From Rhodamnia argentea (Eukaryota; Streptophyta; Magnoliopsida; Myrtales; Myrtaceae): a stretch of 64,000 nt of DNA. Below the pieces are notes generated by a model. The model had not been told where the DNA came from. It searched no databases and was given only the letters and a program-made list of their open reading frames with translations. This document shows, in pieces, positions 1 to 11,150 of this stretch. How positions within the stretch are numbered: the first letter of the stretch is position 1; every line of letters starts with the position of its first letter. Position numbers and translations under genes: made by a program. The stretch lies in the NCBI RefSeq assembly GCF_020921035.1, contig NC_063154.1, positions 32,273,727-32,337,726 of the forward strand. The letters are read 5' to 3'.

Positions 1-780
1 TAATTTTTATTGACTAATTATTTCAAATGATACATGCAATTTTTTTAAAAAAAAAATTTTCGAATCACTCATTTTCGTGTAGCAAATGGAGCCTAACAAA
101 ATCAACGGTTACTTATGATTTCAAAAATTTATAGAAAAGAAAATTATGTGCCTAGGCCAGTTCACCGGGAAAGATGAGATAAACTAATATTGGATTGGTC
201 TTTACCAAAAAAAAAAAAAAACAATGTTGGATTGGAGCTACATTTCGTAATGATAACAAAGACTTCATGTTGTTGATTTTTGTCAGAGGCGTGCACGTAC
301 TGTTAAAAGGAAAAGGAAGACACTTTCGATGAAGTTTGTAAAGTGATCAATACAATACCAATCAGTACTCAGTGTTTTTAAAATTAGAGTTCAGAGACAG
401 ACTTAAATACTTCTAATCATTATTGGCATTCTGAGAAGTTTTTATATTCTCATTGTATATTTTAAGTAATATTATTATTCCAAAGCATATTTTTACAGTA
501 GCAACAAGTTCAATGCATAGTCTGCATCACTCTTTAAAGTAACTTCTAAATAGTATCATGCTTCTTAAAATTTAATTGCAATTAGTTCGTACGTAGACGT
601 TAATGTATGGGGCTGCTAATATTTCACTTTTGTGACATTGAATGTCTATATAAGTATTAAATATAGTAATATAATCAAAGCAAATTAACCAATAATCATG
701 ATACAACCAACTTAAAATTTATGATGTTCAGATAAAATAATTAATCTGAAGTATAAATAAATACAAAATACCTTAACAGC
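1..780. other. AT-rich intergenic sequence, nothing recognised
   Basis: No open frame of useful length, no clear repeat partner inside the window and no splice-supported coding segment were seen. The composition is AT-rich like the rest of the left third. Confidence 0.5.
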
Positions 781-814
781 TGTTGGCACCGAAATTTTCG
801 CAAGAAAAGGACGG

Positions 815-2370
815 AATATGTGAATATTCTTAATCTTAAATAAATCAAGGGAATTTTGTTTATGCATTGCATATCACATATTTCATATTTTGCAAGATAT
901 CCAAATATTCTATTTGCGATACATTGTCATGGATAACCAAATATTCGTCAAATCTTCTTAAAGTTAAAAAAAAGAAAAATAGACATCAGATTGTTAGCAA
1001 AAAGAAAATGGGAGAATTTGCATAACAAAGAAAACAGAAATATAAGAAGGGGAAATTCTCTTTTTGTTCCCAATATATATGCCCAAATTCATCGATTAAA
1101 TAGAGGAGAAGCCATCTTGTCCAATGAAGATACAACGAGGATTCTAATAACTTTAGCTGGAAATGACATCGATATTATTTCTCCCCCATATCAAATCCAA
1201 TATAGATTAAATGAAAAATGAACGGACCTTTACCTAGCAACTAAACCATTCCCAGGATCATGACTGCCTTCAAAAGTTAACTTTGCATCTAGTTTCTGCT
1301 TACTTAGAGTAGAAGGCTGGTCTTGATATCGTCAAGATCGAAGGTTTCTCTACTAGCAGTCATAATTTCTTTAAGTTCTTATAAAACGAGGAAATGAAAC
1401 TAATGATAAAAGAGTTTAAACCTCACATCAATCTTGATATCAATACTTCCTAATTCAGAGTTAATAGTACGGAACTAAGAAATATGAGACTTAAGGAAAT
1501 CACTTTTAGCCATACGAAGAGTGCAGAGTCTTTGTTGGAGCCTTAATCGATTGGTGAGGGACTTCAAAAAAAAAAATGTTCTCCAATTTCGTCCATACTA
1601 GGTAGTTGTTTTCTAATCTAGTACCTCCTGCAAAACTGCATTCATAAGGCACAACTAGACAGTAGAAATAATATTGTCGTCCATTTCTTTCGGGGTTTCA
1701 TTAAACGTGCCTGTTTGTTTTTGTCATTTTCCTTATAGAGTTTTCTTTAAACCCTAATTCTTAAGAACAGCCAACATATGAACCTGACATAGGTTGAAAC
1801 TACCGCTACCATCAAACTTCCCAATATCAGATTTCATTGTAGAACTTGAAGCCATAAATAGAAGATCAGAAAACCCTATGGCGTGATATCAAATTGTTAT
1901 GACTAATGGGGGAACTACAAAGAAATTAAAACTAACAACAAATGAAAACATAAATTTATGTGGAAAAATCTTATGGGAAAAGGGGGAAAGGAGAAGCAAA
2001 ATCCACTATGGAAATTCAAAGTGCAAAAGGTGGCTTGAGAAAATCTCAAGACTCTTTCTGTCTCTTCTTCTAAACCTAATAACTTTAAAAAAAATATTTT
2101 AAATTGTTTCATAGTGTTTGGCCGGGCTTGGGTCATAAGCTCAATTTTGGGTCAAATACCCAAAAAGAATTCGAGACATATTTAACAGAATCGATGGAAT
2201 GCTCATGGAGAGCGAGTGCACGAATAGTACAAGCAATATGAATTGGTGTGTTCGGTAGTTGCATATGATGTTGTTTAGCGGTTATTGTTCATCTATGTTC
2301 GCTGAACAGTTTGATTTACTTCAATCAAAAAAATTCTGATTAATATGCATGACGATTGTGATAGATGTTT
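815..2370. repeat. Duplicated block B, copy 1 (with insertion)
   Basis: The stretch from about 815 ('aaataaatcaaggg...') to about 1600 aligns by eye with 3185-4085 and with 26500-27092: same order of landmarks (TATTTCGCAAGATATCC-like, CATTGTCATGG, AGACATCAGA, 'GTTGGAAATGACA', 'CTCCAATTTCGTCCATA'). The match to B2 resumes near 2325 ('attctgattaatatgcatgacga'), so about 700 bp between 1620 and 2320 is extra here. On the minus strand 1190-1600 corresponds to the Copia gag remnant that is clearer in copy 2. The frame is broken in many places. Confidence 0.7.
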
Positions 2371-2499
2371 GGAAACTGGCACTTTGGTGATGAGTAAAAG
2401 GACTAAACTAAGATAAAGACAGAGACAGTTATTTGAAGCTAAATAACTGCTCGAAGAGTTAGTCAAAAGAACTCGCAGGAAAAGATAGACGTGCCTACA

Positions 2500-3000
2500 A
2501 TTGGCGCGCTACAAGTCATAACTGTTGAAGGGCAACTGCATACTCAACCATTATAAATACCACCCTACATCCTCAGAAGAAACCTCCGGACAAATCAACA
2601 AATTTATCTTATCTTTACTTATCGTACTGTACTTTACTTTTCTTAGCTGTAACTTTTAGATTCTACTCGTCGAGTCAAATTCCAGCATTTATCTTTATCC
2701 CAGATATTGCATCATCGAGTCAAACTCTAGCATATTATCGAAGTGTATTCAAGGCTTTGTCGTCGAGTCAAACTCCTAAACTATTTTGGGTGCGTTGGTT
2801 CATTGTTCCTTGAGAGAAATTGTGCTTTACTAAGCTAATCCATTGAGTCGAACTTTGGTTTGGTCTACGTATGCATATTTTCTTTCAAATTCATTTGTAT
2901 CAATTCCATTTGATTTGTATCAACGAAATCTCTCCATTGAGTCAAACTATGGATGAGATAACATTTGTGTAATTCTATTGGAGTCTTTGATTTTATGACC
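2500..3000. repeat. LTR-like segment with five 'GAGTCAAACT' motifs
   Basis: A TATA-like 'TTATAAATACCACCC' lies near 2551. It is followed by five spaced copies of a motif close to CGTCGAGTCAAACTCC at about 2668, 2713, 2761, 2840 and 2931, each near a pyrimidine-rich stretch. TATA plus repeated motifs in a repeat-rich zone fit a decayed LTR, but no TG...CA pair, primer binding site or target duplication was found. This is only a candidate. Confidence 0.35.
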
Positions 3001-3144
3001 TAAAACTCTCCTCTCAAAATCACCACAGGATCCTTTATCACATTTAAAAGCCGAAGAGCGAATTTCAGCGAAAGACATTTTGTCATGAAGAAATTCTGGC
3101 AAAACAACAAGAGAAAAGACCTCTTGAAAATTCTCTTTCTCTCT

Positions 3145-4140
3145 CTCCTCTCACACCTTTTTCTACCTCAATGATGAATACTCTTATCATTAAATAAATT
3201 AAGGGAATTATGTTTATTGATTACATATCATATGCTGCATATTTCGCAAGATATCCAAAAACTCTCTTTGTGGTACATTGTCATCAAACTAGATATTCGT
3301 CAAATCTTGCCAAAAAGAATAGACATCAGATGGTTAGCAAAAAAAAAAAAAAGAGATCTGCTTCCCTGACAGTGCGGTTAAGGAAGGTACAATGTCAACG
3401 TAGATCCACACAACATTATAATATGTTTTGCATAAAACACTTATTGATTGAGAGAGTGTGTGGTCACAAAAACTGATAGTACTGTTAAATTGTCGGGTTA
3501 GGAGTTTCCAAAAAAAATGAGAGAATTTCCTTCAGGAAGGAAACAAAAATATACGAAGGGGAAGCTCTATTTTCACTCCCAATATAAAAGCCAAATCCAT
3601 TGATTAGATAGAGGTGCAACAACATATCATCCAAAGAAGAGGCAACTAGGATTCTAACTTTAGTTGGAAATGACAAAGATATTCTTTCGCCGCCATATCG
3701 AATCTAATATAGTTCTAGCACCTAAACCATCCTCATGATCAATACTGCATTCAAAAGTCAAATTTATATCTAGTTTTTGCATATTTAGAAGACTAGTCTT
3801 AACATCGTCAAGACTGATAGTTTTTCTACTAACAACATGGTCTTTCTGAAATTCTTTATAACAAAGAGGTAATGGAACTAACAATAAAAAAGCTTAAACC
3901 TCACATTCAATCTTAGTATCAATACTTCCTAATTTAGAGATAATAGCATTGAACTCAGAAATATGGGACTCAAGGGAATCACCTTCAGCCATACTACGAA
4001 TGAGGAGTCATTGCTTGAGCCTTAATGGACTGGTGAGGGATTTTGTCAAAAAAATATTCTCCAATTTCGTCCATAAATCTGTAGCTATTTTCTAAGTTTG
4101 TCAACAAAATTCTGATAAAGATGTATGACGATGTGAATAG
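3145..4140. repeat. Duplicated block B, copy 2
   Basis: Closest relative of copies at 815-2370 and 26450-27092. It begins with the leader 'ctcacacctttttctacctcaatg', which is also what follows block A' at 26450. That shows B and A were adjacent before duplication. It contains the best preserved gag remnant (3640-4100, minus). Confidence 0.75.
3640..4100 (-). pseudogene. Copia-type gag (UBN2-like) remnant
   Basis: Read on the minus strand, pieces such as 'LWTKLENIF', 'MAEGDSLESHISEFNAII', 'VPLPLCYKEFQKDHVV' and 'TISLDDVKTSLLNMQKLD' follow the order typical of plant Ty1/Copia Gag. In that family these are the capsid segments before the zinc knuckle. Stops and frame changes interrupt it and no LTRs are attached, so it is a dead fragment. 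The same fragment recurs in the other B copies, so it was inserted before the block was duplicated. The lineage is not assigned. Confidence 0.6.
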
Positions 4141-4529
4141 GTCACTGCTAAGCTTCTCGCGGGTTTATTGAATTTGGTTTACATAATGGGTTGAAGCTAG
4201 CATTTGAGTAGTGCTGAAATTTCGAAACTGACAGAGAAATTGAAGAATTCGATGTTAGATTATCAAAGTCAATGCCGACAATTAGTATCTAAGTTTCTAT
4301 CATCTGAGCATATTATATTTGTCGCCAAGTAGTGCATCACTTATTCCTTTCTAGAGTAAGTGCATCATTTATTTAGAAATTCATGCATGTTTAGATTAGG
4401 GTTTAGCTCGTGGGTTGCTATCCCGGGTCTTAATACTAAAACTATGTCGTAGCCCGACTCGTCTCAAGTTACTTTACCGTGTTATCTTTCACTTTTATGT
4501 ATGGTTGTGACTTTTATACTACCTTGATA

Positions 4530-5040
4530 TATTGATTTGCTTGTTACAGTTGAGTGGTTAGATTTAATTTAGGATAATAATAAACACCAAAAAATATTGC
4601 ATGAACACTAAGCAGGTGAGAACCTTAGGATTCATATTTGGTAAAAGATTGCATGGATACTTTAGTTGACAAATAATCAAGTTGAGGTACCAAAAAGGCA
4701 CTTATTAGTTAGTTATGTAAGAGAGTCCTCAGTCCTAAATCTCTGGTCGAATAGGATGTAAGATACACTCTTGTATCTCACTTGGTTCCTAATTGGCCTT
4801 AATAGGCCAATGGCGACTCTTCTCATGATAGATTTGCCACATACTTAATTGAGTGAAAATTGAAAATCCCAAGTGTCGCGTGAGGTAAGGGTTTGCGAGA
4901 ACCCGCGCCGAATGAAAGTCGAAGGCCCATCTTTAGCATTATCTTTGAACCTATATTCTCCCATCTAGAAAGGTCACGACAGCTTGGTGACTCTACTAGG
5001 GACTTGGTTAAAGACATAGGAGGACTTAGGCCTAGATAAC
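4530..5040 (+). repeat. Possible Ty3/Tat-type LTR end and primer-binding-like motif
   Basis: At 4984-5003 the sequence 'TTGGTGACTCTACTAGGGAC' closely resembles the motif 'TGGCGACTCCRCTGGGGAC' that follows the 5' LTR in many plant Tat/Ogre Ty3 elements (from memory). Upstream there is an LTR-like non-coding stretch, but no gag-pol follows. The same arrangement is in the duplicate at 24467-24487. Tentative. Confidence 0.3.
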
Positions 5041-5361
5041 TTCATCGTTTGTGGATTAACGCTTTTTTCATGGCAGTGCTTGTCAAATTCACATAAAAAA
5101 TTAGGTTAGTTGGCTAATGATGTGTTAAATGTTTATGTAGGTTGGGATTTATAAGGGATTGAATGTTTTTTGACCCATTTGCCTTGCAGAGAGAAGTAGG
5201 AACGTATGTTTTATGTAGGTGTATATTGAAGTGGTATTTTGATATAAATTGTAATGTGTGTTTTTATTTGCCTTAACACTACACTTTATAAGACTCGGAT
5301 ATATTCACAATATAATTAATACTACAGGTTAGAAAATATAATTCTTGATCTCCACGAGTAT

Positions 5362-5765
5362 GGACAAATTGTTAAAAAAAAAAGACAACTTGTTCAAAAA
5401 AACCTAAACTTGTTGCACTTTTGACAATTCGGTCCTAAACCTTTCAATTTTGCAAATTGATTCCTAACCCTTTTGATAATTTGCAATTTTCAGTCCCCTC
5501 GACGACACAATAAGAAAAGAGAAAAAATTAAATTAAATTAAAAGAAAAAATTTAAAATATTCCTAGTAAATTACACAAATTATCCATGTCAGCTCCTACA
5601 TACCACATAGATCGATCAGCATTCACATCAACGATTTTCGATTAATAGTAAGACTCAATTAGTAAATTGTCAAAAAGATTTAAGATTCAATTGGCAAGAG
5701 TGAAAAGTTTATGACTAAATTAGCAAAAGTGCAATAGGTTTATGACGTTTTAGACAATGTCCCCC
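5362..5765. mobile_element. Foldback MITE (Mutator-like) in block A
   Basis: Inverted arms: 'GGACAAATTGT...' with 'CCTAAACTTGTTGCACTTTTG' on the left, and 'CAAAAGTGCAATAGGTTTATGAC...GACAATGTCCC' on the right. The arms contain repeated 'gttTAGGACtAAATTGgCAAA' units. Non-coding. The orthologous insertion is in block A' (24702-25080), so it predates the duplication. Confidence 0.6.
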
Positions 5766-6090
5766 AAATAGTATCGAACCTATCTCATGTCTGTCCAACT
5801 ATCTACTACAAAAGCATAGACACGGATATTCGTCAATCCGAGGAAGCGCAAATCTCTAGTCTAATAGTATTCAAGAGAGAATAAAACAGAATAATCGAGG
5901 ATGTTGTGACCTATTTCATCGACATTTGCACAAAGGAAAAAGACATAACACGACCGGCCCAACCTATGTAATTGACACCCTTATATAGCCCGAACTGGCT
6001 AACTCAAACCTTGTACCTAATATAGGTTAAAAAGAAAATTAACATCGAGATGAATTTACTGACTGAAACCCCTATGAGAAATGAGCCCTT

Positions 6091-6099
6091 TTTATACCC
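6091..6099 (+). promoter_or_regulatory. TATA box of the Gnk2-like gene
   Basis: 'TTTATACCC' lies about 70 bp before the chosen ATG at 6169, a normal plant TATA-to-ATG spacing for a short leader. The same element is kept in the duplicate at about 25362-25369, in front of the truncated gene. Confidence 0.5.
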
Positions 6100-6168
6100 A
6101 ACTCCATTCGTGTGTTTCTCTACACTAAACAAGATTAATTTAGAGGGAAGTCGGTGAATACTATTATC

Positions 6169-6567
6169 ATGTCTCCCACACACAAAATCGCAGTCCTGCC
6201 CATGTTACTCTCCCACTGTCTTTGTATCATAAGAAGCAACCCGGAGGTGACTTTTGTGGACAAGTTACGCAATGAGGCGCAGTTCTGGTATTGGGACGCT
6301 TATGACAACGCATTCTACGCTGTCCTAGAGGACCTGAGGTCCAACACCGCGGGAAATGGGTTCAACTACTACACCCAGTCTTCTGTGAACAGTGCCAAGT
6401 GCTTTGGCCACGGTGTGTGCAACGGTGCGCTGACACAAGCCGACCGTACTAGCTGCATGGGTTCCGCCTACGATGAAGTCCAGAGAGAGTGCCCACGTAG
6501 TATCGGCGCACAACTTCAGCTTCACGACTCTAGACTTAGGTACGAGCAATATTCCTTCACGGAATAA
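6169..6567 (+). CDS. Gnk2-domain (ginkbilobin-like, DUF26) secreted protein, cysteine-depleted
   Basis: Single-exon frame of 132 residues. The ATG at 6169 is chosen because it starts a plausible signal peptide (MSPTHKIAVLPMLLSHCLCI); the upstream in-frame start is only GTG. The mature part shows the Gnk2 fold landmarks 'NGFNYYTQSSVNSAKCFG', 'CMGSAYDEVQRECPRSIGAQ' and 'LRYEQYSF'. Ginkbilobin-type Gnk2 domains are small secreted, disulfide-bonded, often antifungal proteins. Odd: the family signature C-x8-C-x2-C has its middle cysteine replaced (ADRTSC). The early cysteine (LRNEAQ) and the late one (HDSRLRY) also appear lost. The frame is open, but the disulfide scaffold is probably impaired. 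It may be an early pseudogene or a redundant copy. Confidence 0.75.
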   Translation: MSPTHKIAVLPMLLSHCLCIIRSNPEVTFVDKLRNEAQFWYWDAYDNAFYAVLEDLRSNTAGNGFNYYTQSSVNSAKCFGHGVCNGALTQADRTSCMGSAYDEVQRECPRSIGAQLQLHDSRLRYEQYSFTE

Positions 6568-7346
6568 ACTAAGCTCAAGATGTGCCATGTTTTAGATATT
6601 GTGATATGAATATGGGATGAATGACATCGTTGGTGCCGCTGGTCTTAGTATATATACGAACTGATTAATCATCGACAAGAATGGATCAACTTTATCCGAC
6701 ACAATGTTTGGGCTTGACCCCATTCGATATTGGCAGTGTTTGATCTTGACAAGTACAAAGTTAAATCAAGTAAATATAAAATAGTTAGATTCGAAGAAGA
6801 AAGCTTTCAATCTCAAATTTTTGTTATAAAAATTCATGCAATGCCTACATCCGTTGTTGAAATGTACGGTAAGAATATGGTATAACAAAGTGGCGGAAAT
6901 AGTAACCATAAAAATCAAGATCTTTGTCAACTAACCGCATGAATATACGGAAAAATAGAACATACACCGTCAATGTCAAAAAAAAAAAAAAATTGATACC
7001 AGCGGTCTCATCTACCCATGATGTAAGGATTATAACAGCTCACTCTCTCATATTAGTACTGCACTAAAGGATGGTGCATGCTATAATTACGCCAATTATA
7101 TACTATCCTAAATCATTTTAAGTCGAATAAATTAGTTTGTCTCTTCCATGTTTACATCTCTTCAGACACATTTCAATTCTCTTCTCGCAACATGCAGGCA
7201 TGTGTGCTCTCCTTAACTAGTACAGTACAAAAGAAGATCCCCAAACCATCTTTTGCCTCTATTTAAGTGCTAGCAATATGTTTCCATTTTACTTGGTTTT
7301 TAACCGTACACGAGGAAAAACCTCTAAAAAATCCCCTCCCCTCGGC

Positions 7347-7767
7347 TTAAGTACACCCCAAGTGTCATAAGTTGTGTACGGCGCTCACTTTAGTACCAAA
7401 ACTTTTAAATCGATCACTTGATTGCTAAGTTTTTGTAACTTTGATCACTTCAGTGCTAAAACTTTCAAAACGATCACTTTAGTGCTAAGTTTTTATAACT
7501 TCGATCACTTAAGTGCCAACTTCTTTTAAAAACGATCACTTTAGTGTCAAATTCACCGAGCCACGTCATTTCAAATATTAATAAAAAATACCACGTGTCG
7601 AATTTTCGACAAGCCATGTTAGCTCTGGCACTAAAGTGATCGTTTTTAAAAGAAGTTGTCACTTAAGTGATCGAAATTACAAAATCATAACACTAAAGTG
7701 ATCGATTTGAAAGTTTTGGCACTAAAGTGAGCGCCGTACACAACTTATGGCACCGGGGTGTACTTAA
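7347..7767. mobile_element. Foldback DNA element with TTAA-GTACACCCC termini
   Basis: Ends are TTAAGTACACCCC and GGGGTGTACTTAA. The arms then read inward as inverted copies of 'GTTGTGTACGGCGCTCACTTTAGT'. Inside, a unit around 'CGATCACTTTAGTGCTAAGTTTT' repeats every ~36 bp on each arm. Non-coding. It is absent from the same place in the duplicate A' (about 26440), so it inserted after the duplication. Flanks show no obvious target duplication other than the terminal TTAA. Confidence 0.7.
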
Positions 7768-8050
7768 GCCCCCCCCAACAACACCCCCCCTCTCTCTCTC
7801 ACACACACTCACACACCTTTTTCTACTTCTAGCATGCCCGGCCAAACTTTGACAACCATTGCCTCCAACCACTATCATCCGAGATAGAGAACTCCATGCA
7901 TCATCCCTAACTTCCTTGACCCTCGAGCTTCCTTTCTCTCACTTTGGTGTAAAGATTCGGTGTATAATCACAACAAAATAAGCGTAAAATGAAAAGAGAA
8001 ATTGAAACACAACATTTATTCAGATTTACCCTGAAACTATGGCTACATCT
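7768..8050. other. Spacer between foldback and Copia element
   Basis: A C-run followed by CT/CA-rich simple sequence (about 7770-7815) continues the A-block edge. The rest is unremarkable and ends in 'CATCT', the left target duplication of the Copia element. Confidence 0.5.
8046..8050. repeat. Target site duplication (left) of Copia element
   Basis: CATCT directly abuts the left LTR and is repeated exactly at 12822-12826 beyond the right LTR. Confidence 0.85.
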
Positions 8051-8198
8051 TGATAGATTTAGAGAAGTGAATAATGGAATGCTTGATTTACAATTAGGCA
8101 CAAGGCACATATAAGTATATATACAAAGAAGGGGTATAAATGTAAATACATACACTAAAAGAAAAACCCCAGTCCTAATATATACAATATATCTAACA
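8051..8198 (-). repeat. 3' LTR of Copia element
   Basis: 148 bp, the same length as the partner at 12674-12821, with conserved ends. It lies downstream of RNase H in element orientation. Confidence 0.93.
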
Positions 8199-8206
8199 CC
8201 CCCCTC
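8199..8206 (-). promoter_or_regulatory. Polypurine tract
   Basis: On the minus strand GAGGGGGG directly precedes the 3' LTR, the position where plus-strand DNA synthesis is primed in LTR elements. Confidence 0.8.
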
Positions 8207-8258
8207 AAACTCAAGGTGGGTCAACCAACGAGAGTTTGGAAAGAAAAGCAGCAAATTG

Positions 8259-9683
8259 TTATGATGTAAGAGATTTGGTGAATAAATCGGTAAGCTGGGC
8301 TACATAGGCTACAAAGGGAAGAGAAATTATACGTGCTTGGAGCTGATGACGCGTGATATGACAATCAATGTCGATGTACTTGGTACGCTCATGAAAGACT
8401 GGATTTGTAGTAATGTGAATAGAACTCTTGTTGTCACAATGAAGAGGAATGGGAGCAGAGGAGCCAATACCAAGATCAGCAAGGAGACGACAAAGCCAAA
8501 TGATATCAACTGTAGTGTCAACCATAGCACGATACTCGGACTCAGTAGAAAAGCAAGACACGACAGTCTGCTTCTTGGCACACCAAGAAATCAAAGAATC
8601 ACCAAGAAAGACACAAAATCCTGTAATGGACTTGCGGTCAGTGACATTTGAAGCCCAATCAGCATCGTAGTAAGCACGAATAGCAAGTGAGGAAGTCGAT
8701 GGGAGAAAAAATGAGCGTGTCATAGTACCACGAAGATATCGCAGAATCCGAAGTACAACAACATAATGAACTATACGAGGAACCGCTACAAACCGACTAA
8801 CAAGATGAACAGCATAGGCGATATTAGAACGAATGGTCATAAGATAACCGAGACCGCCAACAAGAGCCCGGTAGCAAGTGACATTAGACATAGGCTCACC
8901 ATAACCCGCACGAAGCCGTAAATGAAGTTCAACGAGAGTAGCCGCAGTATGAGTATCAGATAACTCAACACGAGCCAAAATGTCAGAGATGTACTTCTGC
9001 TGGGAGAGAAGAATACTTAGTCGACTACGAGCAACCTCAATACCGAGAAAATAACGTAATAAACCCAGATCCGTCATAGCAAACCGACGGTGAAGATATT
9101 GCTTAGTATAAGTAATATGAGCAAAATCGTCCCTAGTAATAATCATATCATTAACATAGAGTAGCAGAATAGTACAACTAGCGGGAGAAGTGTGAGTGAA
9201 CACAGCATGATCATTCTCACTCTGAACAAAATCAGCTGACCGAATAACATCTGCAAAACATTTAAACCAAGCTCGAGGAGCCCGTTTGAGACCATAAAGA
9301 GCCCGACGAAGACGACAAACCTAACCAGCAGAATGAACCGGACCGGGAGGTGGCTGCATATAGAGTTCCTCCTAAAACACCCCATGAAGAAAAGCATTCT
9401 TAACATCAAGCTAAAAGAGAGGCCAATTATGAATAGAGGCTACTACAAGAAGAGTACGAACGTAAGCCATTTTGGCAATAGGAGCAAAGGTCTCCTCATA
9501 ATCAATCTCATACTCCCGATCAAAATCACGTGCAACGAGATGCGCTTTATAGAGCTTAATACTACCATCAGAGTGAGTCTTGATTTTACAGATCCAACGA
9601 CAAGATATCAAGGACTTCCCCGGTTGGAGAGGCACAAGATCCCACATACCGGTGCACCCAAGAGCACACAACTCCTCGTACAT
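8259..9683 (-). pseudogene. Copia reverse transcriptase and RNase H remnant
   Basis: Frame pieces on the minus strand: an RT start (MYEELCALGCTGMWDLVPL, 9411-9683), then the long frame 8259-9203 with 'LLYVNDMIIT', 'LGLLRYFLGIEV' and 'YLRGT', and RNase H motifs such as 'DADWASN' and 'STESEYRAM' plus 'CDNKSSIHI'. In active elements the RT catalytic box is YVDD; here it reads YVND, a change of a metal-binding aspartate. Frame changes near 9203 and 9400 also break the polyprotein. Confidence 0.88.
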
Positions 9684-9821
9684 AGCATCACGCTACTCGG
9701 CATGTTGAATGGCTATAAGATTATATGATGATTCCTGCAAAATGTAGACAGCAACCATAAAGGAACCAAGCTCATCAGAATAGCTCGTAGCCGCCACATA
9801 CCTAGCCGGAGGATGGCGATC

Positions 9822-10900
9822 TCATGGAGGATTCCGCCGTGGAGACGGTGGATGAGAATCGTCAAGAGGCGTCAAAGTGGTAGGTGAAGTAGAAGAAAGA
9901 GAAGGCATAACGGGAGAAAGTGGTGACACTGGGTCTGACGGAGAAGATATAATAGAAGGAACAAGAGATGAATCAAGAGGAAAATCCATAAAAACCGATG
10001 GAGAAGAATGTGAACAAGTAGGGGCGGGGGAAAAGAACGGTATGTGCTCAAAGAACCGAACACTACGAGAGATATGGATATGCCTTGAAGAAGGATCATA
10101 GCACATGTAGCCTTTATGTTCTGCGTTGTAGCCCAAGAAAGCACACCGAACCGACTTTGCAGTGAGTTTGGTACACTCATTGGGTGGAAGAAGCATATAA
10201 TACGTACAACCAAAGAAACAAAGTTGGTGATAAGTAGGTGGTTTTGAGAAAAGACGTTGATGAGGGGTAGCTTTGGAGATGACAAGAGAAGGAAGTCGAT
10301 TTATGAGAAAAACAGCAATAGAAAGTGTTATAGCCCAAAATTCCGTTGGAACAGAATTGGACAACAAGAGAGCACGAGTAGTATCTAGTACATGACGATG
10401 TTTTCACTCAGCAAGACCATTTTGAGCAGGAACACCAGGACGGGACAACTAAGGTAAGGTTCCCCGAGAAGTTAAGAAAGTACGAAAAGCTGTAGAAAGA
10501 TACTCCCCACCCAAATCAAAATGAAACACTTTAATAGTTTTAGATAATTGAGTAGAAATCATGGCCACAAAGTTTTTATAGATAGAGAGAAATTCATCAC
10601 GAGAACGCATGAAATAAACCCAGGTATAACAAGAATAATCATCAATAAACGATACATAATATTTGAAACCACTTTTAGAAATTTGGGGGGCGGGACCCCA
10701 AACATCCGAATGTACTAAATCAAAACAAGATGTGGAGACGGAAGAACTAACAGGAAAAGGAGGTGCAAATTGTTTAGCTAAGGGACAACTAGTACGGGGA
10801 CGCATAACGGTAGATGAAACAGGCCCAAGTACTCCTTGCCGACGAAAAAAAGACAAATAGGAGGCAAATATATGACCCAGACGCTGGTGCCAACAAATAA
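9822..10900 (-). pseudogene. Copia integrase remnant
   Basis: 10449-10856 holds 'FDLVHSDVWGPAP', 'SFIDDYSCYTWVYFM' and 'FHFDLGGEYLS', the integrase catalytic core order. The zinc-binding His/Cys region lies just upstream. 9822-10367 holds the C-terminal part (RLPSLVISKATPHQRLF, FGCTYY, 'FLGYNAEHKGYMCYDP') and a Ser/Pro-rich linker. Frame breaks near 10400 and at the stop at 9822 separate it from RT. Confidence 0.85.
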
Positions 10901-11150
10901 GGTCGAAGATGGCAAGAACAAGTTAAGATGATGGAAAATGGAGATGTTGCATCGTATACGATCCTTCATGTCTACTACCCCCGCTAATCGTCCAGCCACT
11001 CGTACGATCCCGTACAACACAACAATCAACAATAAATGTCACTATACAACCCTTATCGACAAGTTGCCCAGCAGATAAAAGATTCAAGGCTAAATTTGGT
11101 ATATGCAACACATTAGGCACATTAAAGCTACTAGGAATAGTAAGATGGCC

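Larger units (their letters stand above)
4530..7336. repeat. Duplicated block A, copy 1 (carries Gnk2-like gene)
   Basis: Collinear with 24025-26460: shared 'TTGCTTGTTRCAGTTGAGT' at the left edge, a PBS-like motif, a foldback element, the Gnk2-domain gene with its TATA region, and a shared 3' flank ending 'GCCTCTAAAAAAT'. Many substitutions and small indels separate the copies, so the duplication is not recent. Copy 1 later received a foldback insertion at 7347. Confidence 0.8.

Noticed and set aside
9333-9728. 131-codon plus-strand frame
   Set aside because: It is antisense to the Copia RT region and has no family likeness of its own.
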